A stretch of DNA of 6,965 nt, taken from assembly GCA_025363495.1 (NCBI GenBank), contig JANYDR010000627.1:1-6965 (forward strand). Direction: 5' to 3'. This stretch comes from Cyclobacteriaceae bacterium (lineage in GTDB: Bacteria > Bacteroidota > Bacteroidia > Cytophagales > Cyclobacteriaceae). Position numbers and translations under genes: made by a program. Position 1 is the stretch's first letter, and every line of letters starts with the position of its first letter. Below the pieces are notes generated by a model. That model had not been told where the DNA came from. It saw nothing but the letters and a program-made list of their open reading frames with translations, and did no database searches. This document shows positions 1 to 6,062 of the stretch, piece after piece.

Positions 1-859
1 GAAGAAAAAGAAAAACAATAATCCCTTCCTCTATCGCGTAACGCAATGGCTTTTTCCAAAGCTTGAAAAAAAGATTCCATTTCTGGCGGATCGGATTTTC
101 AGACTTGCCTTTTATATCCCAGCGAAGTATCCTGTTCCTGAAAAGGAAAAGGAAGTTGCTAAAGCGGCGCGGAAATTTTTTATTGAAGTGGAGGGAAATA
201 GAATTCAATTGTACTCCTGGGGATACGAGACACGCAGCTATGTTTTATTGGTTCATGGATGGGCGGGAAGAGCTACTCAGTTTAGGAAATTTATTAAGCC
301 GCTCGAGGAGGCAGGTTACCGTGTAATAGGCTTTGACGGACCTGCACATGGAAATTCCGAAGGGATAAAAACATCAATCGTCGGGTTTGAAGAAGTGCTT
401 AAGAAGATTTTTAGTCAATTGGGAGAACCGCTGGCAGTCATTACACATTCATTTGGAGGAGCCGCTGCATTATACGCTGTCGCACAAGGGTTGCCAATAC
501 ATAAGCTGATAAATATCGCAACGCCTTACGTAGCAGATGAGATCCTGAAGAGCTATTTGGCCGTGCTTGGTGGTTCCTGGCGGTCAGCTGAAAAGTTTAA
601 AGATTTTGTTATTAGGGAATCAGGCAAGCCATTTAGCGAGTTTACAGCACTTTATTCGTTGCAGCACCTTCGTCAACCATTAGAATTAATGATTGTGCAT
701 GATGAGGACGATAGTGAAATGCTTTTTCTTCATGCCGAAGAAGCGTTGCAGGCCCATCCATCAGCGAAGTTGCTACGAACAAAAGGATTAGGGCATACAA
801 GGATATTGAAAGATGATAAGGTGATTGAAGAGTGTGTGAAGTTTATTAGTAAGGATTAG
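1..859 (+). CDS. alpha/beta-fold hydrolase (5' end at or beyond window edge)
   Basis: The frame is open from base 2 to the TAG at 857-859, giving 285 visible residues. Visible residues 1-62 (KKKKNNNPFLYRVTQWLF onward) are basic and aromatic and read as real protein. The GTG at 188 is therefore an internal valine, not the start. Base 1 is a g, so a start codon could sit right at the window edge, which would make the gene almost complete. Alpha/beta-hydrolase hallmarks in visible numbering are: an oxyanion-hole HGW at 85-87, the FDGPAHGNS stretch typical after strand 4, a nucleophile elbow THSFGG with Ser150, a likely acid Asp237 in HDEDD, and His265 in GLGHTR. The elbow is T-x-S-x-G rather than G-x-S-x-G; a small residue in the first place is tolerated in this fold. 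No secretion signal or membrane segment is visible, so it is probably a cytosolic serine hydrolase (esterase, lipase or peptidase-like). The substrate cannot be told. It looks monocistronic, as 332 bases separate it from the next gene. Confidence 0.88.
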   Translation, partial: KKKKNNNPFLYRVTQWLFPKLEKKIPFLADRIFRLAFYIPAKYPVPEKEKEVAKAARKFFIEVEGNRIQLYSWGYETRSYVLLVHGWAGRATQFRKFIKPLEEAGYRVIGFDGPAHGNSEGIKTSIVGFEEVLKKIFSQLGEPLAVITHSFGGAAALYAVAQGLPIHKLINIATPYVADEILKSYLAVLGGSWRSAEKFKDFVIRESGKPFSEFTALYSLQHLRQPLELMIVHDEDDSEMLFLHAEEALQAHPSAKLLRTKGLGHTRILKDDKVIEECVKFISKD

Positions 860-885
860 TTTAGATTTTACTCGTACTTTGTTTG

Positions 886-970
886 GCCGCGGAGACATGA
901 GGTCACTCAGAGGACTCCAAGTACAATTGATTTAATTAGTGTCTTCTTCGTGACCTCGTGTCTTCGTGGT
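886..970. repeat. inverted repeat, 21-bp arms, 43-base loop
   Basis: Arms 886-906 and 950-970 are complementary over 21 positions: 17 Watson-Crick pairs and four G.T/G.U wobbles, with no true mismatch. The loop is 907-949. On the minus strand the right arm and its flank (970 back to 939) read as near-octameric units (CACGAAGA, CACGAGGT, CACGAAGA). This resembles the CACGAAGG-type dispersed intergenic repeats I know from other bacterial genomes. It begins 27 bases after the hydrolase stop. A T-run does not follow, so it is not a textbook rho-independent terminator, although the long stem could still act on a transcript end. Confidence 0.65.
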
Positions 971-1096
971 AAATTCTCCGCCTCAGTGTCTTTATCCCTA
1001 ACCGATGAAATCTAAAAAATGAAGCACTTTTTATTCTCCAGTAACAAAATCGTCGTCTCAACGTCTTAATCACAGCTCCCGTAAAAAAATTAAGGT

Positions 1097-1168
1097 AATT
1101 TGGGGTCTCAACCACTTATTTTTCATCAATTTGACCCAAAATTGAAACTCAAACCCAATTTTTGAGTT
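1097..1168. promoter_or_regulatory. cluster of palindromes upstream of ABC ATPase (possible operator or leader structure)
   Basis: Three overlapping or adjacent symmetries lie in 72 bases. Arms 1097-1107 and 1133-1143 match at 10 of 11 positions. CAATTT at 1127-1132 and AAATTG at 1139-1144 form a perfect 6-bp palindrome with a 6-base spacer. AACTCAAA at 1146-1153 and TTTGAGTT at 1161-1168 form a perfect 8-bp stem with a 7-base loop. The last ends 23 bases before the ATPase ATG. It could be a repressor site or a 5' leader hairpin. The region is AT-rich, so some symmetry is expected by chance. Confidence 0.35.
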
Positions 1169-1191
1169 CAAGAGATATTAAAGCAGCATAC

Positions 1192-1917
1192 ATGGCCAAA
1201 ATCATCGAAACAAAGGATATTTCAAGGTCTTATAAAATGGGCGACAACATCGTGAGGGCCCTGCAGTCAGTTTCCATAACTATAGATAAAGGAGAATATG
1301 TTGCATTTATGGGCCCATCCGGCTCTGGAAAATCAACGTTGATGAATATTGTTGGCTGTCTTGACACGCCCAGTGGCGGTACTTACATGCTCAACAATCA
1401 GATGGTGAGCGAAATGACCGAGAATGAGCTTGCACAGGTAAGGAATAAAGAAATCGGGTTCGTGTTCCAGACATTCAATTTGCTTCCACGTGCCAGTGCG
1501 CTGGAGAATGTTGCTCTTCCTTTGATCTATGCGGGTTACGGAAAAAGTGAGCGCAACGAAATGGCGATGGCGGCACTTGAAAGCGTAAGCCTCGCCGATC
1601 GATATCATCATAAACCGAATGAACTCTCCGGCGGTCAGCGACAGCGCGTGGCTATTGCACGTGCTTTGGTGAACAGTCCTTCGATTATTCTTGCTGATGA
1701 GCCGACCGGTAACCTTGACTCAAAAACATCTTACGATATCATGGCACTCTTTCAGGAGCTTCATGACAAAGGCAATACCATTATCATGGTAACACACGAA
1801 GACGACATAGCACATTACGCTCACCGTATCATCCGTCTTCGCGATGGTTTGGTAGAGTGGGACCGGAAGAATGATAATGTAAACCGCAGGCCTTCGGAGG
1901 TTGAAGTGACACATTAA
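1192..1917 (+). CDS. ABC transporter ATP-binding protein, MacB/LolD type
   Basis: This is a 241-residue cytosolic ATPase of the class that powers MacB/LolCDE-type mechanotransmitter transporters. Motifs from the ATG at 1192: Walker A GPSGSGKST at 41-49, Q-loop Gln93 in FVFQTFNLLP, signature LSGGQRQR at 145-152, Walker B IILADEP at 165-171 followed by TGNLD, and H-loop His202 in VTHE. Length and motif spacing are those of complete family members, and all catalytic residues are present. The ATG at 1192 (MAKIIETKDISRSY) was chosen because family members begin a few residues before the first strand. An upstream in-frame TTG at 1162 lies inside a hairpin and would add ten unsupported residues. No permease gene is adjacent: a palindrome cluster lies before it and an inverted repeat and a B12 gene follow. 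Its partner may be one of the two permeases further right, but nothing in the sequence proves it. Confidence 0.93.
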   Translation: MAKIIETKDISRSYKMGDNIVRALQSVSITIDKGEYVAFMGPSGSGKSTLMNIVGCLDTPSGGTYMLNNQMVSEMTENELAQVRNKEIGFVFQTFNLLPRASALENVALPLIYAGYGKSERNEMAMAALESVSLADRYHHKPNELSGGQRQRVAIARALVNSPSIILADEPTGNLDSKTSYDIMALFQELHDKGNTIIMVTHEDDIAHYAHRIIRLRDGLVEWDRKNDNVNRRPSEVEVTH

Positions 1918-1943
1918 TTTAGATCCAGTTTCGTTTCAATATT

Positions 1944-2113
1944 ATTTGTGAGTAGGCAGTATACACTGAGCAGTAGGCAAAGTGTTTCCACGGGTGCGTT
2001 GGGTTTGCTTATTCGAAACATCATCACTACCGCCCAACCAATTTAGTTGTAAAGTCGCATTCAACTGCTGACTCTTTGCCTACTGCGCTCTGCCTATTGC
2101 CTACTCTTCAAAT
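1944..2113. repeat. long imperfect inverted repeat of AGTAGGCA-type units
   Basis: Arms 1951-1982 and 2074-2105 match at 26 of 32 positions, including a perfect 13-bp inner block (1970-1982 with 2074-2086) and a perfect 7-8-bp outer end. Beyond a small bulge, ATTTG at 1944-1948 pairs with CAAAT at 2109-2113. Inside lies a second small stem, GTTGGG at 1998-2003 with CCCAAC at 2033-2038. The left arm carries AGTAGGCA at 1951 and again at 1972. The right arm carries TGCCTACT, TGCCTATT and TGCCTACT. The 170-base element fills most of the gap between the ATPase stop (27 bases before) and the adenosyltransferase start (28 bases after). The unit resembles dispersed intergenic repeats of Bacteroidota. 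No transposase is present. Confidence 0.7.
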
Positions 2114-2141
2114 CGTTACTCAATAATTTATAAATTCGTGT

Positions 2142-2690
2142 ATGAAAATTTACACCAAAACCGGCGACAAAGGCACTACCGCACTCTTCGGCGGCAAGCG
2201 GGTTTCGAAAGCTGACCTTCGCATTGAAACGTATGGCACAATCGATGAGCTCAACTCATGGGTCGGTGTGATGCGCGACCAGGATGTAAATAAAAACCGC
2301 TCTGAAGAATTGATTGAAATCCAGGACCGGCTTTTTACAATTGGTTCTATTCTTGCAGCCGAACCGGGCAACACAAAAGTAAAAGTCCCATCGCTTTCAG
2401 AAGCTGACGTTGTTTTTTTAGAAAGGAAAATTGATGCGATGGACGCAGTACTTGAACCAATGAAAGTTTTTGTTTTGCCGGGCGGACATACTTCAGTATC
2501 ATTTGGTCATGTAGCGCGAACGGTGTGTCGCCGTGGCGAGCGACTTGTTATTGCCCTTGATGCTCAGGAAAAAGTCGACGAGCTGGTTATTCGTTATCTC
2601 AATCGCCTTTCGGATTATTTGTTTGTTCTGTGCCGGATGATGACTCATGAATTGAAAGCAGTAGAAACTTCGTGGAAGCCGAGGATGTGA
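2142..2690 (+). CDS. pduO: PduO-type ATP:cob(I)alamin adenosyltransferase
   Basis: The 182-residue enzyme transfers the 5'-deoxyadenosyl group of ATP to cob(I)alamin, giving adenosylcobalamin, the cofactor of enzymes such as methylmalonyl-CoA mutase. The family forms cytosolic trimers with the active site between subunits. The sequence has the N-terminal ATP-binding stretch (YTKTGDKGTTALFGG at 4-18, then KRVSK), the TIDELNS motif with Asp35, LPGG at 112-115, HVARTVCRRGER at 123-134, and YLNRLSDYLFVLCR near the C-terminus. Arg126, Arg130, Arg131 and Glu133 have the same spacing as the human MMAB cluster R186/R190/R191/E193. Length is typical and nothing is missing. The ATG at 2142 begins exactly at the conserved MKIYTKTGD start. 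The gene stands alone between two inverted repeats. No cobalamin riboswitch is recognisable upstream. The symbol names the family; this is not a propanediol-utilisation operon. Confidence 0.95.
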   Translation: MKIYTKTGDKGTTALFGGKRVSKADLRIETYGTIDELNSWVGVMRDQDVNKNRSEELIEIQDRLFTIGSILAAEPGNTKVKVPSLSEADVVFLERKIDAMDAVLEPMKVFVLPGGHTSVSFGHVARTVCRRGERLVIALDAQEKVDELVIRYLNRLSDYLFVLCRMMTHELKAVETSWKPRM

Positions 2691-2740
2691 TCAACGCACC
2701 TGCTGACCAACACTGCAAAGCCGGAATAATAAATTGACAG

Positions 2741-2812
2741 TTGACAATCGGGAAAAATTGACAAAGTGCTTCGATAGTTACTCTTTGTCAATTACATTTT
2801 GCCAATTGTAAA
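2741..2812. repeat. TTGACA-rich imperfect inverted repeat
   Basis: The core is a perfect 11-bp stem (2756-2766 with 2783-2793) around a 16-base loop. With a 3-base bulge the symmetry continues outward, TTGACAAT at 2741-2748 facing ATTGTAAA at 2805-2812. TTGACA occurs three times in the left part (2734, 2741 and 2758 or so). The element starts 51 bases after the adenosyltransferase stop and ends 48 bases before the PadR start. It may act as a transcript end for the first or as flanking DNA of the second. A weak TACATTTA (2835-2842) between it and the PadR ATG could be a poor -7 box, but I see no good partner box. Confidence 0.6.
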
Positions 2813-2860
2813 TTAGTTTTATAACTATTTTACATACATTTACGCAATTAATCATCAGAT

Positions 2861-3193
2861 ATGAAAGGAACCAACCTTGGTGAGTTTGAGGAACTGGTAT
2901 TATTGACCATTGCAGCATTGGTAAATGATGCCTACAGTGTAGCCATAACCGACGAACTGGAGAAACATACTGGGAGATCGACAAAACTTGGTGTTGTACA
3001 TTCAGTTCTTAACAGGCTTGAAGAAAAAGGTCTTGTAAAAAGTAAGCTAGGCGAAGCTACCAGCACTCGCGGTGGTAAACGTAAGCGATACTATACTATC
3101 TCCAACACAGGAAAGGCAGCCCTTATAAAATCCAAAGAAGTTCGTGATCAATTATGGAGCATCATCCCGGAGATGTCGCTGAAACGTATCTGA
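2861..3193 (+). CDS. PadR-family transcriptional regulator
   Basis: This is a 110-residue winged-helix DNA-binding protein. Residues 1-40 (LGEFEELVLLTIAALVNDAYSVAI...) form the first helices. Residues 41-60 (TKLGVVHSVLNRLEEKGLV) include the recognition helix. Residues 61-81 are the basic wing, with RGGKRKRYYTIS typical of PadR. Residues 82-100 (NTGKAALIKSKEVRDQLW) start the dimerisation helix. It is at the short end for the family, with only a brief C-terminal segment, as in the PadR subgroup coupled to permeases. The ATG at 2861 begins the conserved MKGTNLGEFE. Its stop TGA at 3191-3193 overlaps the permease ATG, so the two genes are almost surely co-transcribed and translationally coupled. 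By family habit it is probably a repressor of its own operon, with an unknown ligand or signal. Confidence 0.93.
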   Translation: MKGTNLGEFEELVLLTIAALVNDAYSVAITDELEKHTGRSTKLGVVHSVLNRLEEKGLVKSKLGEATSTRGGKRKRYYTISNTGKAALIKSKEVRDQLWSIIPEMSLKRI

Positions 3194-3195
3194 TG
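3191..3195 (+). other. TGATG stop/start overlap, translational coupling
   Basis: The PadR stop TGA (3191-3193) shares its last base with the ATG (3193-3195) of the permease. The in-frame ATG at 3154 lies inside padR and would add 13 residues (MEHHPGDVAETYL) that are only the padR tail read in another frame. The start at 3193 is therefore preferred. Confidence 0.8.
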
Positions 3196-5838
3196 AAAGA
3201 ATATAAGAAAATATCGCCACCAAAATGGGCAGAACGTTTGCTTTCCTGGTATTGCCGCCCGGAGTTACTGGAAGATCTGCAAGGAGACCTCAACGAATAT
3301 TTTGACAGGAACTTAAAATCAAAAGGACCAGGGAAAGCAAAATTTATTTACATCATTGATGTATTCAAGTTTATGAGGCTTTATACAGTTCGTAAACCAG
3401 AATTTATAAATCTTTTAATCAACTGGATTATGCTGGGTAGCTACATAAAAACCTCCGGACGCAACATCGTGCGGAACAAATTATTCTCAACCATCAATAT
3501 TGTTGGCTTGGCCATCAGTATGTCAGTGGGATTGGTTATGATCACGATACTCTCAGATGTTTTTTCGTATGATAAATTTCATAAGAACCGCGACCGTATC
3601 TATCGGGTAATCAGTAACTATCAATATTTAGGTAAAAAGGACGAAGATTTTATGGCCACCACCTCACTCAATGTTGGCCGGCAAATAGAAGAGACTTTTA
3701 CTATGCCAGAGGCGGTTGCCATTTTGAGAAGAGGTTTTATTGGTGATATTACTGCGAATGATAAGACCCTTCCCCTTTTTGGTTTTTGGGCTAATGAATC
3801 CTTATTCACCGTTTTCTCTTTTGAACTAATACAGGGCAATCCGGCCACTGCATTAAAAGAGCCGTTTTCAATCGTACTTACAGAAACTTCAGCAAAGAAA
3901 TTGTTTGGTAATGAAGACGCCATTGGCAAAACCCTTGTCTTTACAGGTGACCGGCAATATTCTATTACGGGAATCGTAAAAGATCCACCTGTTTTTTCGC
4001 ACATCAAATTTGATATGCTGGGTTCGCTTAGCACCCGCGCGATAATTATTAATAAGGATGATAAACATGAAATGGCCTGGGATAATATTTGGAATGCCTG
4101 GGTTTATCTGCTGCTTCCGGCGGATCAGGATATTTCTATTCTAAAGAGAAGTCTAAATCAGTTAAGTGTAAAAGGTGATGCCACGGTAAAAAACACTCAC
4201 ATTGAATTCGATCTTCAACCCATTAACAATATCATGACAAGCAACGATAAGCTGAGCAATCAGATCGGTGCGGTGATGGGTAGCTCCTCGCTGTGGATTT
4301 TTGGAGGTCTTTCCTTTGTTGTGATCCTGTCAGCTTGTTTTAACTACACCAACTTATCGGTTGCCCGGTCACTCCGACGGACCCGTGAAATAGGGATTCG
4401 CAAAGTAATCGGCGCACAAAAGAGTCAGGTTCTTAGTCAGTTTGTGGTGGAGGCAATTATGATTTCATTGTGCTCACTGGTATTTGCGATTGGGTTATTT
4501 TTTATACTAAAGCCCTATTTCTTAAGTATAGAACCAAGTCTTCAGAAAATTCTGACACTTGACTTATCAGCACCCTTACTATTATACTTTGTCGGATTTG
4601 CAGTGTTGGTTGGTTGTGCGGCTGGTTTCTTCCCTGCCTTGTTTTTCTCCCGCGTCAATGCCATTCAGGTATTGAGAAGTCTTTCAACGATTAGTTTTGG
4701 TGGGAAAGTTACTCTTCGCAAAGCGCTGATCGTTTTTCAGTACAGTATTTCAATAATGTTCATTACATCGACCATTGTTATCTTTAAGCAATACAAGCAT
4801 TTTATTACTTATGACCTCGGATTTTCTACCGAAAATATTCTAAACATTTCTCTACAGAGAACTAAAGGCGATCTTCTCAAGAAGGAGCTTAATGAACTTC
4901 TTGAAGTGAAAGGCATTTCCCAATCACATGGCGTCATGAGTGTGGGAGATTACTTCGGTACTAATATGAAGTATCATGGCAATCCAGATGACTCGGCTGG
5001 TATATACTTCAATACTATTGATGAAAACTATTTGCCACTACACGGACACAAACTTTTGGCAGGTCGAAATTTTGCAGCAAGAGCAGGTAAAGCAGAAGAA
5101 ACAGAGGTAATTGTTAATCAGCAAGTCTTAAAACGTTTCAATATCGGCGGTCAGGATCCGGCAAAGGCCATTGATGAAATAGTCCGGGTGGATGGCAAGG
5201 ACATGCACATCATTGGAGTTATAAAGGACTTCCAATATGGAAAGGCAAATAGTCGAATTGATCAAAAGGAATTTGTTTTTCGCTATTCTAATGAACCTAC
5301 AGAGTTGCTCAACGTAAAAATCCAATCAACAGATCTGCTGGCCTCTTATTCTAAAATGGAGGCCATATGGAAAAAGCATGACCCTGTACATCCTTTTGAA
5401 GCGAAATTCTACAGCGATCAGTTGGAGCTGGCATTTGCGGGATTGAAAGCATCAATGAAAATGGCCGGCTTCCTGGCAGGACTTACTATCTGTATTGCAT
5501 CACTTGGCTTGTTAGGTATGGTGGTTTTTACAACTGAAACCCGTCTCAAGGAAATCAGTATCCGTAAAGTAATGGGGGCAAGTGAAGCAGGACTGATGTA
5601 TTTGTTGGGTAAGGGATTCTTATTGCTTTTGGCTATTTCTACGGCGATCTCTATTCCTGTCACGATTTTGTTTTTTGAAAAAATACTATTTCCGGAAATT
5701 GCGAATCATGCTCCGTTGTCTATCCCGGAAATGTTCTTAGGTGTGTTGGCAGTATTGGTTGTGGCATTGACAATGATTGGATCGCAGACGTTGAAAGTGT
5801 CGCGGACGAATCCGGCAGAAGTGCTGAAAAGTGAATAG
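3193..5838 (+). CDS. duplicated FtsX/MacB-like ABC permease with N-terminal prefix domain
   Basis: This 881-residue inner-membrane protein starts at the ATG overlapping padR. Residues 1 to about 75 are a soluble prefix (PPKWAERLLSWYCRPELLEDLQGDLNEYFDRN at its centre), matching what I know as a 'permease prefix domain' of PadR-linked permeases. Then follow two MacB/FtsX-like halves. In the first: TM1 about 101-123, an extracytoplasmic MacB-type domain about 125-360, and TM2-4 about 367-387, 417-439 and 461-485. In the second: TM5 about 510-532, a second extracytoplasmic domain about 540-755, and TM6-8 about 757-780, 802-828 and 845-865. The internal duplication shows in RTREIGIRKVIGA (396-408) and RLKEISIRKVMGA (784-796), the cytosolic coupling segments that meet the ATPase. 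The C-terminus RTNPAEVLKSE is typical. One chain supplies both transporter halves. No ATPase is encoded in the same operon. The substrate is unknown; lipid, peptide or stress-linked export are family possibilities. Confidence 0.92.
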   Translation: MKEYKKISPPKWAERLLSWYCRPELLEDLQGDLNEYFDRNLKSKGPGKAKFIYIIDVFKFMRLYTVRKPEFINLLINWIMLGSYIKTSGRNIVRNKLFSTINIVGLAISMSVGLVMITILSDVFSYDKFHKNRDRIYRVISNYQYLGKKDEDFMATTSLNVGRQIEETFTMPEAVAILRRGFIGDITANDKTLPLFGFWANESLFTVFSFELIQGNPATALKEPFSIVLTETSAKKLFGNEDAIGKTLVFTGDRQYSITGIVKDPPVFSHIKFDMLGSLSTRAIIINKDDKHEMAWDNIWNAWVYLLLPADQDISILKRSLNQLSVKGDATVKNTHIEFDLQPINNIMTSNDKLSNQIGAVMGSSSLWIFGGLSFVVILSACFNYTNLSVARSLRRTREIGIRKVIGAQKSQVLSQFVVEAIMISLCSLVFAIGLFFILKPYFLSIEPSLQKILTLDLSAPLLLYFVGFAVLVGCAAGFFPALFFSRVNAIQVLRSLSTISFGGKVTLRKALIVFQYSISIMFITSTIVIFKQYKHFITYDLGFSTENILNISLQRTKGDLLKKELNELLEVKGISQSHGVMSVGDYFGTNMKYHGNPDDSAGIYFNTIDENYLPLHGHKLLAGRNFAARAGKAEETEVIVNQQVLKRFNIGGQDPAKAIDEIVRVDGKDMHIIGVIKDFQYGKANSRIDQKEFVFRYSNEPTELLNVKIQSTDLLASYSKMEAIWKKHDPVHPFEAKFYSDQLELAFAGLKASMKMAGFLAGLTICIASLGLLGMVVFTTETRLKEISIRKVMGASEAGLMYLLGKGFLLLLAISTAISIPVTILFFEKILFPEIANHAPLSIPEMFLGVLAVLVVALTMIGSQTLKVSRTNPAEVLKSE

Positions 5839-5839
5839 G

Positions 5840-5981
5840 GGCTTAATGCAATTCCCTCCGATTCTGCCGACAGGCAAGACAGATTCCGCTGATCGAATCC
5901 ACGCAGATTTTCACGGAACTCCGGAATTTCTCGAAAATCGGCGAGTTAAATCTGTGAGATCCGCGGGAAATGCATTTGGCT
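5840..5981. repeat. nested inverted-repeat element, MITE-like in form
   Basis: Outer arms 5840-5856 and 5965-5981 match at 13 of 17 positions plus two wobbles. Inside this, AATGCAATTCCC (5845-5856) faces GGGAAATGCATT (5965-5976) at 11 of 12. Inner arms 5895-5910 and 5948-5962 share AAATCTG exactly, then align with one gap. The left side also has a small TGCC-GACA-GGCA hairpin (5865-5876) without a right-hand counterpart, so the right side looks shortened by some 37 bases. The motif around AAATCTGTGAGATCCGCGGG resembles a dispersed intergenic repeat of Bacteroidota. The element starts two bases after the permease TAG. The remaining bases to 6062 hold nothing I can recognise, and no good promoter. 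Confidence 0.65.
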
Positions 5982-6062
5982 GACATGCACACAATTCACT
6001 AATTGCTCCAATTCCCGTAACCTTTCTTCAAACCTCACGTCTTACTGATCAATTCGACTATT

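Larger units (their letters stand above)
860..1191. other. 332-base intergenic region, no gene
   Basis: No coding frame with protein-like content is seen on either strand. The left half (886-970) is an inverted-repeat element. The right half (about 1097-1168) holds several small palindromes just before the ABC ATPase start. The stretch between them (about 971-1096) is AT-rich, and I see no tRNA, riboswitch or clear promoter in it. Confidence 0.6.

Noticed and set aside
63..326. Open frame of 87 codons starting at an ATG at 63
   Set aside because: It overlaps the hydrolase in another frame. The hydrolase frame is open through the whole stretch and carries the recognisable motifs; this one has none.
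188..859. Hydrolase starting at GTG 188
   Set aside because: The frame continues upstream to the window edge with protein-like sequence (QWLFPKLEKKIPFLADR), so 188 is an internal codon.
1055..1112. GTCTCAAC repeated at 1055-1062 and 1105-1112, exactly 50 bases apart
   Set aside because: Only eight bases and two copies, with no shared flanks. This can arise by chance.
1162..1191. TTG start for the ABC ATPase
   Set aside because: The ten added residues have no family support and the codon lies within an 8-bp hairpin. The ATG at 1192 fits the family start.
1951..2105. CRISPR-like array from the repeated AGTAGGCA/TGCCTACT units
   Set aside because: Units are only 7-8 bases, unevenly spaced and inverted between the arms, with no spacers of constant length and no cas genes.
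1918..2141. Cobalamin riboswitch before the adenosyltransferase
   Set aside because: The gap is taken up by the inverted repeat, and I find no B12-box-like conserved segment.
2835..2842. TACATTTA as a Bacteroidota -7 promoter box before padR
   Set aside because: It differs from TAnnTTTG at the last base and has no TTTG box at the proper distance upstream, so it is too weak to annotate.
3154..3192. ATG at 3154 as the permease start
   Set aside because: It lies within padR. The added residues are an out-of-frame reading of the padR 3' end, and the overlapping ATG at 3193 gives a classic coupled start.
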